DNA of 64,000 nt, taken from positions 48,450-112,449 of the forward strand of contig NZ_CAMYBV010000006.1 in assembly GCF_947254095.1 (NCBI RefSeq). Direction: 5' to 3'. The position numbers were made by a program, and so were the translations under genes. The notes under the pieces are model-generated. The model did not search any database. It saw only the letters and a list, made by a program, of their open reading frames with translations, and was not told the origin of the DNA. Positions 1 to 10,600 of the stretch are shown here, in pieces (positions within the stretch are counted from its first letter, which is position 1; the number at the start of each line of letters is the position of its first letter). This stretch comes from an uncultured Mobiluncus sp. Its GTDB lineage: Bacteria > Actinomycetota > Actinomycetes > Actinomycetales > Actinomycetaceae.

Positions 1-2841
1 GGTATTGAAGTCGTGAGCAACCGCATGACGCTGCACGAATGTCGCACGACGGGCATCTTCACCGGACATCCGAATGGGAGCACCCTCCATCAGAATCGAC
101 CCGAACGCCAACAGCTCACCGAATCCCCAGTCGATGTTGCCTTCACGAGACATCTGTTGACGCTTTTCGTAAAGCTTTTTGATCTTGGGGTGCATGGTGA
201 AGCCTTCGGGGTAATCCACGTGGGCGTCGCCGATAGTTTCCACTACATCTCGCGGAATGGCAGAGGTCCAAGCAATCATGTCGTCGGACTGGTCGGTCTG
301 AGCAGCGGGCAGGGTCCAATCCCAATCGTTGCCGCCCTGCTCGCCTTGCCGCGTCGGGGTGTAGCCCTTTTCCTTGGTTTCCTCGAAAATCTTTTCCAGT
401 TTCTGGTGGTAATCCTCAACTTCCGCTTTCGCTTCCTCATCCGAGAGATCGCCACGGCCAATCAGGTTATTCATGTAAACCGTGCGGGTGGTCGGATGGG
501 AATCAATCAGGTGATACATCACCGGTTGAGTCATCGACGGATCGTCGCCTTCGTTGTGTCCGCGGCGACGGTAACAGATCAGGTCGATGATGACGTCCTT
601 GTGGAACTTTTGCTGGAAACGGTAGGCCAGACCAGCCACCCGCGTGACCATCTCAGGATCGTCGGCGTTCACGTGGAAAATCGGCACCTGCAAGCCCTTA
701 GCCAAGTCAGTGCAGTAGTTCGTGGAACGGGCATTGGTCGGGGAAGTCGTGAAACCAATCTGGTTATTCACGATGATGTGCATCGTCCCGCCGGTAGTGT
801 AGGCCTTGAGCTGGCTCATGTTCAGCGTCTCATAGACGACACCCTGACCGATGAAAGCTGCATCGCCGTGAATCAGCACGGGCAGGTAACCGTAGTCGCC
901 CTCGATACCGACTTTATCCTGTTGCGCCCGGACAATGCCTTCGACCACCGGGTTCACGGCCTCCAAGTGGGAGGGGTTAGCCGCGATGTAGACGCTGGTG
1001 GTCTTGCCTTCGTAAGACTCGTAGATGGATTCGGTGCCCAGGTGATACTTCACGTCCCCGGAGCCCTGAACTGAACCAGGATTCATGTTGCCTTCAAATT
1101 CGGCGAAAATCTGGTTGTTGGTTTTGCCGGCCACATTCACCAGCATATTCAGCCGACCGCGGTGCGCCATCCCGATGGTCACCCCGGCCAAGCCGTCGTG
1201 GGCGGCATCGTCCATAATCCGCAGCATCAGGGGGATTAGCGATTCGCCGCCCTCCAAGCTGAAGCGCTTTTGGCCCACATACTTGGTTTGCAAAAAGTCC
1301 TCGAAGGCCTGCGCCGCGTTCAAACGGTTCATGATGGCGTGACGAACTTCTTTGCTCGGGGGTTCGTAGGGGCGCTCAATCTCATGTTGCATCCACTTGC
1401 GCTGTTCGGGGTCCTGAATGTGCATATATTCAATGCCCGCGGTACGAGTGTAGGTATCGCGCATCTGGGTCAAGATGTCGCGCAGCTTCATGTTGACGTT
1501 GTGTTTGTCACCCAGTTGTCCCACCGGGAAGTACCGATCCAAATCCCAGATAGAAAGCCCATAGGCGTCGAGTTTTAAATCTGGGTGGCGACGTACCCGA
1601 TAATCCAGAGGATCGATATCCGCAATCAAGTGCCCGCGGGAACGGTAAGAGTGGATAAACCGCGCAATCCGCGCGTCCTTGGACAACTCCCCTTCCCCGC
1701 TGTAATCGTTGTTACGCGCCCAGCTAAAAGGTTCGTAAGGCACCTTCATGGAATCAAAGACTCGTTCGTAGAATCCGTCTTCACCCTTGAGTTTCTTTTC
1801 GATTAACCCCAGGAAAGAGCCGGACAAGGCCCCTTGAATGACCCGATGGTCATAGGTGGAGGACATATGCATAATCTTGCCGATACCGGCCTGAGCCAGC
1901 TGTTCCTCGGAGGCCCCGGCCCACTCTGCCGGGTAATTCGTCGCCCCGACCCCGATGATGCAACCCTGGCCCTGCACCAAACGCGGCGACGACATGAGAG
2001 TTCCCAAGGTTCCCGGATTCGTCAGCGTCACCGTGCAGCCGGAATAGTCTTCCATTCCCAGCTTGCCGTCACGAGCCTTTTTCACGAGTTCCTCGTAAGC
2101 GTGGACAAATTCTTCAAAAGACAGGGTGTCGGCATTGTGCACGACGGGCGTGACCAGCAGACGCGAACCATCGTCCTTCGGCAAGTCAATCGCCAGTCCA
2201 AAACCAACGTGCGCGAAATGGTCAATGTGCGGCTTGCCATCCTCCAGGCGATAACGCACGTTGACATCGGGGGTTTCCACCAAGGCTTCCACAATGGCGT
2301 AGCCAATCAAGTGGGTAAAGGACACTTTGCCGCCGCGCGTCCGCTTCAGGTGGTCATTAATCTGGGCACGGTTCTCGATCAGCACTTTCGCCGGAATCTG
2401 ACGGTAAGACGTCGCCGTCGGCACTGACAGCGAAGCGTCCATATTCTTCGCAATCGCGGCAGAGACGCCCTTCAGCCGTTCCGAACGGTCCTCGCCCTTA
2501 GAGGCAGACCTTGCCGCATCATAGTGCTGCTTTGCCACCATTGCGGCGTAGGGCGAAGTCGGAGCGTGAACGACTGAACGCGGCAGCGGCGGGCGGTCGG
2601 AGTGTTGGGCATCAAGTCCGGCAGGACGGGATTCCTCAACAGGTTTAGCTGTTTCGCCGCCTTCTGCGTGTGCAGAGGCGGTGCCAGCGGTTGCTCCCGG
2701 CAGCAATCCCAGGCTTTCCATCTGTTGAAAATACGACTGCCATTCGGGGGGAACTGAACTTTTATCCGCGAGGTATTGGGCGTGAAGCTGAGCAATAACT
2801 TCTTCGGAGGCTGAATTATTCGACGACTGTGTCTCGGCCAC
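1..2841 (-). CDS. kgd: Multifunctional 2-oxoglutarate metabolism enzyme Kgd (N-terminal part, cut by window edge)
   Basis: Thiamine-diphosphate 2-oxoglutarate decarboxylase/dehydrogenase of the actinobacterial TCA cycle; in this family an acyltransferase domain is fused to E1. The GTG at 2841 follows an AAAGGGAA ribosome site. From it the minus frame is open to base 1 (947 codons; the family is about 1230-1260). The first ~30 residues (AETQSSNNSASEEV...) are followed by an Ala/Pro-rich linker, then a 2-oxoacid dehydrogenase acyltransferase domain at about residues 110-340 ending in STYDHRVIQGA (near base 1850), the signature expected in Kgd, then the start of the E1 region. Plus-strand frames here are shadows. 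It lies 150 bp downstream of rsgA on the same strand but has its own promoter candidate. The C terminus is outside the window. Confidence 0.93.
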   Translation of the reverse strand, partial: MAETQSSNNSASEEVIAQLHAQYLADKSSVPPEWQSYFQQMESLGLLPGATAGTASAHAEGGETAKPVEESRPAGLDAQHSDRPPLPRSVVHAPTSPYAAMVAKQHYDAARSASKGEDRSERLKGVSAAIAKNMDASLSVPTATSYRQIPAKVLIENRAQINDHLKRTRGGKVSFTHLIGYAIVEALVETPDVNVRYRLEDGKPHIDHFAHVGFGLAIDLPKDDGSRLLVTPVVHNADTLSFEEFVHAYEELVKKARDGKLGMEDYSGCTVTLTNPGTLGTLMSSPRLVQGQGCIIGVGATNYPAEWAGASEEQLAQAGIGKIMHMSSTYDHRVIQGALSGSFLGLIEKKLKGEDGFYERVFDSMKVPYEPFSWARNNDYSGEGELSKDARIARFIHSYRSRGHLIADIDPLDYRVRRHPDLKLDAYGLSIWDLDRYFPVGQLGDKHNVNMKLRDILTQMRDTYTRTAGIEYMHIQDPEQRKWMQHEIERPYEPPSKEVRHAIMNRLNAAQAFEDFLQTKYVGQKRFSLEGGESLIPLMLRIMDDAAHDGLAGVTIGMAHRGRLNMLVNVAGKTNNQIFAEFEGNMNPGSVQGSGDVKYHLGTESIYESYEGKTTSVYIAANPSHLEAVNPVVEGIVRAQQDKVGIEGDYGYLPVLIHGDAAFIGQGVVYETLNMSQLKAYTTGGTMHIIVNNQIGFTTSPTNARSTNYCTDLAKGLQVPIFHVNADDPEMVTRVAGLAYRFQQKFHKDVIIDLICYRRRGHNEGDDPSMTQPVMYHLIDSHPTTRTVYMNNLIGRGDLSDEEAKAEVEDYHQKLEKIFEETKEKGYTPTRQGEQGGNDWDWTLPAAQTDQSDDMIAWTSAIPRDVVETIGDAHVDYPEGFTMHPKIKKLYEKRQQMSREGNIDWGFGELLAFGSILMEGAPIRMSGEDARRATFVQRHAVAHDFNT

Positions 2842-2912
2842 TATATTTTCCCTTTCAAGGTCATTGGAAATTTTTTCCGTTGTGCTCCTAATTTAGGACT
2901 TTTAGCCTAGGA

Positions 2913-2941
2913 ATTTCACCTTATTTCTCAGACCATGACAA
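2913..2941 (-). promoter_or_regulatory. Candidate kgd promoter
   Basis: On the minus strand TTGTCA (2941-2936) and TGAAAT (2918-2913) are 17 bases apart, about 70 bases upstream of the kgd start, in an AT-rich 150-bp gap. The -10 match is only partial. Confidence 0.3.
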
Positions 2942-2991
2942 AGATTTACTATAGTTCTAGTTATCCTTGGGGATTTGCGGACTTTCCCTTT

Positions 2992-4050
2992 TCAGTAAGC
3001 TGAGGGAATCTCGGTCAACAGGCTCCGGAAAGACGCCAAACGCAGCGCTAGTTCCGAGTGTTCATCCAGTAGGCAATCCGGAGAATCCGCAGTATGGGTG
3101 CAGCCTCGCGGACAGTCCCGGGCTATCGCGTAAAGCTCCGGAAATCCGCGCAGCAATCCCGCCGCATCAACATGAGCCAAACCAAAAGAACGCACTCCGG
3201 GAGTGTCGATGAGCCACCCTTGTGCAGCCACCGGTAGAGCGACCGCCGAAGTCGAAGTGTGCCGGCCTTTGCCAGTCACTTCGTTGACTGTCCCGGTCGC
3301 CCGATTTGCGCCCGGCACCAGCGCGTTCACCAGGGTAGATTTTCCGACCCCCGAGTGGCCTAGCAGGACTGTGATTTCACCGGCTAACTGTTTCGTGAGC
3401 GCCACCAGTCCTGGGGCGACCGGGTCAGGCGGCGGGGCCTGCGGGTTGGTCTCTCCCAGCGGTGGCGCCAGAACTACAGGTTCGTAGAGGTGTTTGTTCA
3501 GGGCAAACACTGTGATTCCAATAGCTTCGTAGTCTGCGATAAGTTCCTGGGCAGAATCCAAGTCCGTTTTCGTTACCGCCAGCAGCGGGGTGACCTTCGC
3601 GTCCAAAGCCGCCACTATCGCGCGGTCAATCATGCCGCGTTTTGGTTCCGGGTCACGCGCTGCGACCACGATTAGCATCTGGGTGGCGTTGGCAACGATG
3701 AGTTTTTCTCGCGCTCCTGCCTCGGATTCGTCAAAGCTGCGGCGCAGGACGGTTTGACGATCCTCCAAGGTGACGATGCGCGCCAAAGTGTCAGGAGTGC
3801 CGGAAGTGTCTCCTTCTACGCCCACTCGGTCCCCCACGATGACGCCCTTTCGCCCCAGCGCCCGCGCCTTAACGGCTTGCACCATGCGGTTTTCATCAAT
3901 CGCTACCGTAAACCGGCCCCGGTCCACGGCGACGACCATACCGGGCTCAGCGTGTGCAAAACTGGGACGTTTCTTAGTGCGGGGGCGGCTGCCCTTCCCC
4001 GGGCGCACGTGTACTCGCGGATCATCTGTACCGATGTCGCGGCGACTCAA
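2992..4050 (-). CDS. rsgA: Ribosome small subunit-dependent GTPase A
   Basis: Circularly permuted GTPase that acts in late 30S subunit maturation. Visible are an N-terminal OB-fold region, G4-like TKTD, the P-loop GHSGVGKST, the G3 motif DTPGVR, and a C-terminal zinc-binding knuckle (CPRGC...H...C). An ATG at 4077 would lie 31 bp inside aroA. The better start is TTG at 4050, whose TTGA overlaps the aroA stop TGA, with GGGAG about 10 bases upstream; the protein then begins (M)SRRDIGTDD with the basic linker RPGKGSRPR, as in actinobacterial homologues. This gives 352 residues. Translational coupling with aroA is inferred from the 4-base overlap. Confidence 0.92.
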   Translation of the reverse strand: MSRRDIGTDDPRVHVRPGKGSRPRTKKRPSFAHAEPGMVVAVDRGRFTVAIDENRMVQAVKARALGRKGVIVGDRVGVEGDTSGTPDTLARIVTLEDRQTVLRRSFDESEAGAREKLIVANATQMLIVVAARDPEPKRGMIDRAIVAALDAKVTPLLAVTKTDLDSAQELIADYEAIGITVFALNKHLYEPVVLAPPLGETNPQAPPPDPVAPGLVALTKQLAGEITVLLGHSGVGKSTLVNALVPGANRATGTVNEVTGKGRHTSTSAVALPVAAQGWLIDTPGVRSFGLAHVDAAGLLRGFPELYAIARDCPRGCTHTADSPDCLLDEHSELALRLASFRSLLTEIPSAY

Positions 4051-5432
4051 GAGGCTGCTCCCAACAGACGTTCCCACATTTTTGTGAAATCTGGCAGGGT
4101 TTTGGAGGTGGCGCCGATATCATCGATTTGTACCGGGTAGTACAATCCTAGGAGCGCCGCAAAAGTCGCCAGCCGATGATCCCCGTAGCTATGTAGCAGT
4201 AGCGGGGGAGATTCCGAGTCTTGGTTCACAAGCCCGGAGGGGCTGGCACCGGTAATCACGAGGTCGTCTTCCGTGGTGATTTCGCAGGGTATCCCGACGG
4301 TCGTAAGTTCGGTGCGCAGCGCTTCGAGACGATCCGTCTCGTGACCTCGCAGGTGGTGCAAACCCCGCAATCGGGAAGTTCCAGGGGCAAAAGCTGCCAA
4401 AGCCGCCACGGTGGGAACTAGCTCGCCCACCGCGGTGAAATCAGCGTCTATCGGCCACAGCGGACCCTGGCGAGAAACCGTCAACACCCCGTAGTTCCAC
4501 TCCACGTGCAGACCCATTTTTGGCAAAATCTCCAACCAAGCCGCTCCTGCCTGCGTGGTGTTCGCCGGCCAAGTGGGGATAGAAATCCGCCCCCCGGCAA
4601 TACCTGCCAGAGCCAAGAATGGTCCGGCGTTGGAGAGGTCCGGTTCGATGAGGACGTCCTGGCCGATAACTGGTTCTGAGGCCACGTGCCAGAAGGGATT
4701 GCCATCCTCGGAGCTGCCCGGTGTAACGGTAACTCCGTGTTGAGACAGGCACTTTAAGGTCATCTCAATGTGCGGCAGCGAAGGGAGTGCCGCAGTTTTG
4801 GAACGAACGGTACAACCATCGGGCAGCAGCGGGGCAGCCAACAACAGGGCTGATACGAACTGCGAGGAAGCCGTGGCATCTATGGTGACTTCCGCAGCGG
4901 GGCGCCCCACAGGAGGATAAATCGTACAGGGAAATACGCTCCCATCCGAGGATTCGTACTCGATATGGGCTCCGAACTGGGTCAGAGCGTCTAAGAGAGG
5001 CCGCATCGGGCGCGTATTTGCTTGTGTATCGGCGACCAACCGCACGACGCGCCCCAGCGCCACCGCCACGGCGGGGATAAAGCGCATGACGGTTCCAGCC
5101 AAACCGCAATCCACCGTAATGGGAACATTATCCCCAGAACCTCCCGGAGAAACTGTGGAAGTAGACTGCGACCACAGGTAGGGCAGAGGCGTAATCTGTA
5201 CCGGTTGGTCCACAACTGGGGGCCACGGCTCGATAATCGCCCCCAATGAGCGCAATGCTTGCACCATGAGGTCCGTGTCACGAGCATACAGGACCCCCGT
5301 CAGAGAGGCCTCGGCATCACTGATGGCACCGAGCAACAATTCTCTGGCGCTCAATGACTTGGAACCCGACAGTCTCACCGCACCGAAAACGGGACCTTTC
5401 GCGCGGGGAGCCGACCAAACTGTTGCTTGCAT
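4047..5432 (-). CDS. aroA: 3-phosphoshikimate 1-carboxyvinyltransferase (EPSP synthase)
   Basis: Shikimate pathway enzyme that joins phosphoenolpyruvate to shikimate 3-phosphate. The 461-residue protein has the expected length. The N-terminal GSKSLSARELLLG corresponds to the shikimate-phosphate binding loop (usually GSKSxTxR), GLAGTVMRF to the conserved G-x-A-G-T-x-x-R segment, NTRPMRPLLDAL to the NxRPxxPL segment, and YGDHRLATFAALLGL to the C-terminal DHR motif. It is divergent from hisN with a 68-bp gap and overlaps rsgA by 4 bases (TTGA). Confidence 0.96.
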   Translation of the reverse strand: MQATVWSAPRAKGPVFGAVRLSGSKSLSARELLLGAISDAEASLTGVLYARDTDLMVQALRSLGAIIEPWPPVVDQPVQITPLPYLWSQSTSTVSPGGSGDNVPITVDCGLAGTVMRFIPAVAVALGRVVRLVADTQANTRPMRPLLDALTQFGAHIEYESSDGSVFPCTIYPPVGRPAAEVTIDATASSQFVSALLLAAPLLPDGCTVRSKTAALPSLPHIEMTLKCLSQHGVTVTPGSSEDGNPFWHVASEPVIGQDVLIEPDLSNAGPFLALAGIAGGRISIPTWPANTTQAGAAWLEILPKMGLHVEWNYGVLTVSRQGPLWPIDADFTAVGELVPTVAALAAFAPGTSRLRGLHHLRGHETDRLEALRTELTTVGIPCEITTEDDLVITGASPSGLVNQDSESPPLLLHSYGDHRLATFAALLGLYYPVQIDDIGATSKTLPDFTKMWERLLGAAS

Positions 5433-5500
5433 AGGTTCAGCTTAATGGAAAAATCGCGCCGTTGACCGTTTCTAAGCACTTCAAGGGATAGGTTTAGAAC

Positions 5501-6295
5501 ATGAGTAGTCGCTGGGAAGAAGATTTACAGTTAGCACTGATTATGGCAGACCAGGTAGACGCCCTGACCACCAAGCGTTTCTTGGCTCCCGATTTGGAAG
5601 TCAGCGATAAACCGGATTTAACGCCGGTAACCGATGCGGATAAAGCTGCTGAAAAGCTCATCCGTCGGCATCTGTCACATTCGCGAACTCGGGATGCCAT
5701 CGTGGGCGAGGAAGAGGGCAGCACCGGTCTGGCAGCCCGGAAATGGGTCATCGACCCGATTGACGGTACTGCGAATTTTCTCCGTGGGGCTCCGGTGTGG
5801 GCCACACTGATTGGGCTGATGGAGGACGGCAAGATGGTGATGGGGGTGGTTAGTGCGCCCGCCCTAGGGTTTCGGTGGTGGGCTGCCGTGGGCAGCGGAG
5901 CGTGGACCGGCCGGTCGCGTTCCTCGGCACGCCAGCTGCAAGTTTCACGTATCTCTAACCTGAATCAGGCTTCCTTTTCCTACGCGCTTATCGGCGAATG
6001 GGCCGAGGCTCATCGTTTGCGGGGCTTCATGAATCTCTCACAGCAGGTGTGGAGAACCCGAGCTTACGGCGATTTTTGGTCCTATATGCTGCTGGCAGAA
6101 GGCGCGGTGGACGTCGCGGCGGAACCGGACTTGAATCTGTGGGACATGGGGGCGCTCTACCCTATCGTGACCGAAGCTGGCGGTAAGTTCACGTCCCTCA
6201 CCGGTGAGGATGGCGTGAACGGGCCGGGGGCAGTAGTTACTAACGGCCGTCTGCATTCCCAAGTTTTGCAGTATATCGGCTCGGAAACAGACTAA
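5501..6295 (+). CDS. hisN: Histidinol-phosphatase, inositol monophosphatase family
   Basis: Mg-dependent phosphatase of the inositol monophosphatase fold; in Actinobacteria this adjacent-to-aroA member is HisN, which dephosphorylates histidinol phosphate. Metal-binding motifs are visible: GEEEG near residue 70, WVIDPIDGTANF at about 81-92, and the C-terminal LWDMGALYPIVTEAGG. The length of 264 residues fits. No strong Shine-Dalgarno precedes the ATG; TTGACC at 5462-5467 is a possible -35 so a very short leader is possible. Function as HisN rather than another inositol-phosphatase-like enzyme rests on the aroA context and similarity from memory. Confidence 0.85.
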   Translation: MSSRWEEDLQLALIMADQVDALTTKRFLAPDLEVSDKPDLTPVTDADKAAEKLIRRHLSHSRTRDAIVGEEEGSTGLAARKWVIDPIDGTANFLRGAPVWATLIGLMEDGKMVMGVVSAPALGFRWWAAVGSGAWTGRSRSSARQLQVSRISNLNQASFSYALIGEWAEAHRLRGFMNLSQQVWRTRAYGDFWSYMLLAEGAVDVAAEPDLNLWDMGALYPIVTEAGGKFTSLTGEDGVNGPGAVVTNGRLHSQVLQYIGSETD

Positions 6296-6355
6296 TTTGC
6301 AAGGTTTTCAAAACTCTTAAATTTTCGCCTTCGGGGTTGCTCTTATGCTTGAGCC

Positions 6356-7606
6356 ATGAAGTTTTTACACACCTCTGATTGGCATCTCGGCCGGGACTTT
6401 ATGAACTATGACCTGGCCTCCTACCAGGACGACTTCCTGAGGCAAATCCTGGCGCAAATTAAAGCGCATCGTCCCGATGCTTTGCTGATTTCGGGCGACG
6501 TATTGGACAAACCCAATCCGGGAGACGCGGATTTAGACAAACTGTCCGGTTTTCTGAATGAGGCACGTCAAATGACTCGAATCATCCTCATTGCCGGAAA
6601 CCACGACGGAGCCTCCCGGCTCGGTTTTGCCAAGGGTTTCACTCTGCCGGAAGTCAATATCGTGACGAAAGCTGCCCAGGTTGGCACCGCTATCGAGGTT
6701 CCGGGACCCGACGGTGAACTCGGCGCGCTGGTCTACCCCATCCCCTACCTGTCTCCCTACCAGGATCGCACGGAGCTATCCACGTGGGTTGACGATGACG
6801 GGGTTCGTCATCTCGATGACACTTTGGAGCAGCCCACCAGCAAAGACGACCCGGCACCGGTGCTCCTGGGAAAACCAGAAGTACTGTTTGGCGCGGCACT
6901 GCGTCGCATCGGGAGGGACCTGGAACGGAGGGACACGGACGTGCCGATCCTCGCGATGGCTCATGACTATCTAACACAGGTAGATCCGGATAAAGAAGTG
7001 GAACCGCTGGGAAATCTCTATCCGATTCCGGTTTCCCTTTTGGATGAGCTCGCCGGTGGACTGAAAGGAGGTCGCGGTATTGACTATCTAGCTCTGGGAC
7101 ACATTCACGGAGCGTATCCGGTAGATGGCACTGAAGTCACGGCCTGGTACGCGGGGTCTCCTCTGCCTTATCGGGTTAGTGAGAGCAACGAGAAATGCAC
7201 CCTTTTGGTCGAGGTTCACCCCGATCACCAGGTCGAGGTCGAGAAGCTACCCTTGACAGTGCCTTATAAAGTGACAAGACTACAGGGCAGTATTGAGGAC
7301 CTCACGAACCCGGACGACTCCCGCTACCAGTCCTGGCATCAGGCCTTTTGCAGCATCAACCTGACTGAAACTACCTTGCCACCTAACGCTTATAACCGAC
7401 TGAAAGCGGTTTTCCCGCGAATGTTGAAGCTCACTCATTCCCAGGGCACCCTGACCGGGACGCTGCAATCTGGCGCAGAGTTTCGGGAGCTTTCTGAGTT
7501 AGAGATTGCCACCGAGTTCTTACGTACCTGTGGCATTGACGAGGAGGAAGACTTCGCTTTGCTAACCGAAATATTCGAAGACACCGTTGGGGGGACAGAG
7601 AAATGA
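6356..7606 (+). CDS. sbcD: Exonuclease SbcCD subunit D (Mre11-type nuclease)
   Basis: Metallophosphoesterase nuclease subunit of the SbcCD/Mre11-Rad50 complex, which opens DNA hairpins and processes double-strand ends. Ordered Mre11 motifs are present: DWHLGR near the N terminus, GDVLD, GNHDG, MAHDY and GHIHG, which supply the two-metal site. The last is followed by the capping domain. The 416-residue length is usual. Its stop overlaps the sbcC start by 4 bases (ATGA at 7603-7606), so the two subunits are probably translationally coupled. Confidence 0.95.
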   Translation: MKFLHTSDWHLGRDFMNYDLASYQDDFLRQILAQIKAHRPDALLISGDVLDKPNPGDADLDKLSGFLNEARQMTRIILIAGNHDGASRLGFAKGFTLPEVNIVTKAAQVGTAIEVPGPDGELGALVYPIPYLSPYQDRTELSTWVDDDGVRHLDDTLEQPTSKDDPAPVLLGKPEVLFGAALRRIGRDLERRDTDVPILAMAHDYLTQVDPDKEVEPLGNLYPIPVSLLDELAGGLKGGRGIDYLALGHIHGAYPVDGTEVTAWYAGSPLPYRVSESNEKCTLLVEVHPDHQVEVEKLPLTVPYKVTRLQGSIEDLTNPDDSRYQSWHQAFCSINLTETTLPPNAYNRLKAVFPRMLKLTHSQGTLTGTLQSGAEFRELSELEIATEFLRTCGIDEEEDFALLTEIFEDTVGGTEK

Positions 7607-10600
7607 AATTCCATAAACTTACGCTTGAAGGAGTAGGGAGTTTTTACGAGCGCACCACCTTGGACCTGGACGAACTGGCCGAGTCGGGACTGTTCTTAAT
7701 TACGGGCAATACCGGATCGGGAAAGTCCACTATCCTGGACGGAATTGTCTACGCTCTGTATGGAGACGTAGCCGGTGAGAGAGATTCCACAACAGATCGT
7801 ATTCTCTCCTACTACTGGGACAAAGACTATCCTCCTGAGGTAGTGCTGGTGTTCTCTGCCCACAACAAGTTTTATGAGCTGCGTCGCACGGTGACCTTTA
7901 CGAAGCCAGGGCGTAAGACTGTCACTCAATCCATAGCCCAGCTTAAGGTGTCAACTACCCCGGATTTTGACAAGGTTACCGAACCCATTGCGATAGGTAG
8001 AGACGTCACGAAAGAGGTAGTGAGAATCCTCGGCCTGGAGAAATCACATTTTCTGCAGACGGTGATACTTCCCCAAGGTCAGATTCAGCAGTTCCTGACA
8101 GCAGGGGCTGCCGAACGGCATGAGGTTTTATCCAATCTTTTCGGGGCGGAAAGCTTTATTGCCATGGAAAAAGCCGCTAAGGATCGTGCCTCGAAAGGCA
8201 AGGAAACCACCAAAGAGTACACCAGGCGTCTAAGTGAGTTGCTCACAACTGTGTATGCGGATCTTTCCAACATTGAGATTACTGGTGACAATGAAACCGC
8301 TTGGAAAAAAGCTTTGGAGGAATTTGCAGCGGCAAAAGACGGGGCGGCTCAGTCGATTTCCGCCTTGGAGCAAGCCGGTGAGCCCCTCTTTGCTAGCGCC
8401 GTAAAAATTTTGCGCGAAGAAGCCGCTAAGGTTACAGACGCCGCCGAACAAGCCCAGGTGCAATCCCAAGCGGCTCAGAAAATCCTCACTGAAGCGGAAA
8501 CTGAGCAGCGCATTATCTTAGAGGCGAAACAGCTGACTGAAAAACTTAAAAAACTCGTCGATAAGGAAACTGAGATTGCACAACTGGACCAGCGCAACCA
8601 GAAAGCCGTGCACGCCAACGCCGTCATGGACACCGAGAAAGCAGAGCAGAAACCTTACCGGTCAGCTGAGCACCAGCGTGGCAGTATTCTTGCTACTTTG
8701 ACTCAGCTGGTCGATAACGATACGGATTTAGCCGAATTTAGGGACCAAGTATCCAAGCTGTCGGACACAAAATTGCAAACCTGGTTGGAAGGGGAGGAAC
8801 CCAGTACCAAGTTGGCTGATCTGCGTGATGAGATGAGCGAAAAGATTAATGACAACCAAAAGAGACTAGAGGCCATCAAAGCCAATCTCACCCTCCAGAG
8901 TGAGAAAACTACCGCTGCCAGCAGTAAAGAAGAACAGCTGGAGTCCCTGCGCAGTCAGATTAGCCAGCTTCGTAACACCGCTGAAAAAACCGCAGAAACG
9001 TTGGACAAACAGCGCCGGATACTGAATGAAAAGAAGCAGCTTGCGGACGGGTTAGCCAGTCGGCAGACAGAGCTGAAAAATGCCCAGGAGCACCACGACA
9101 GGGCAAAATCGGCTGAAAAGTTAGCCAAGGATTTGAAAGCTGCCACTAAAAACGCTGCCTGTCTGCAAGAAAGCTACGACCGGGCACAGGAAAACGCCGA
9201 GTCCGTTTTACGAAAATGGTCTGATACCGCAGCATCTCGCTTGGCGTCACAGTTGCAAGACGGGGAGTCCTGTCCGGTCTGCGGTTCTCTGGATCACCCA
9301 CATCCTGCAGTCGAAACGGCTGAAAAGACAACCTTTCAGGACTACGAAGCAGCTGCGAGCGAAGCCAAAAAGGCTCACGATAAGCTGTCTGAGGCAAACA
9401 ATAAGGAAACTGAGATTAGCACCAGATTGCAAACAGTCACGGATCAGCTCCAGGGCCAGGATATAAAGTCCCTGACTGCGGCTCTCTCTGTGGCTGAGAA
9501 GGCCGTCAGTGAATCCACCACAGCGAGCAAGCAAGTACCCAAGCTGGAAAAGAAAATTTCCGAACTGGAAGAATCAAACAAACAAAACCAAACCGAGCGT
9601 GAAAAGCTCATCAAAGAGGAAGCAGGATTAAGCGCGGAGGTTGAAAACCTCCACGCGGAAATTCAGGCGTATGCTGAAAAAATTCGGGCGGAGTTGGCGG
9701 ATTTTGATCCCGATTCTGACCCGCAAGACTTGTTAGATACAAACCAGCACAGTCTGGACGTGGTCAAACAGCTCGCCAAGTTTTATGATTCCTGGCTGCC
9801 AATCCGCCAAGAGTGGATTAGCGCTCACGAAGCGTTGCGCAAGTCTTTGACAGACCACGGTTTAGAATCAGTAGCCGAGGCCCAAGCCTGCGCCAAGCCC
9901 CGCCAGAAACTGGAAGCTGACCAAAAGACAGTCACTTCCTATCATGAAGACGTACATGGTCTACGCTCGCAACTGGATACCGATGCGTATCGAGACAAAG
10001 CCGCAGCCAAACTCCCCGACCTGGAGAACCTTCGTTCTGCGGCAAAAGCCAGCGAGCAGAAGTATCGCTCTCTCACCCAACAGTCGGCGTCTTTGGACAG
10101 TTCCCACCAGAATTTGTGCACCCTCAAGGAAAGGTACGAAAAGACCAAACAGGAATGGGACAAAGAAGCGCCAAAAATTGCCGGATTTGAACGCTTGTCC
10201 CAAGTGCTCAATGGAGAGAACGCGATGAAAACTACTTTGAGCGCTTACTACTTGAGCAAGCGTCTGGGACAGGTGACTTTTGTAGCTAACCAGTTGATTT
10301 CTGATGTGTCCGGGGGATACTACGAAATCAGACATAACGAAAACTATGAGTCTGACCGCAATCAGAAATATCACGGACTGGGCATCGAAATGTACAACGG
10401 CGCTCAGGACAAGGTGGTACCGCCAAAGTCGCTGTCTGGGGGCGAAAAATTCTACTGTTCACTCGCTATTGCCTTGGCTCTGTCCGAAGTCGTGCAACGA
10501 GAAAGGGGCGGCATCACCCTGGAAAACATTTTCATCGATGAAGGTTTCGGCACCTTGGACAATGACACCAGAGAGGCGGTCATGACCGCTCTGCATAGTC

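Noticed and set aside
13..1074. 353-codon plus-strand frame
   Set aside because: Shadow of kgd on the opposite strand.
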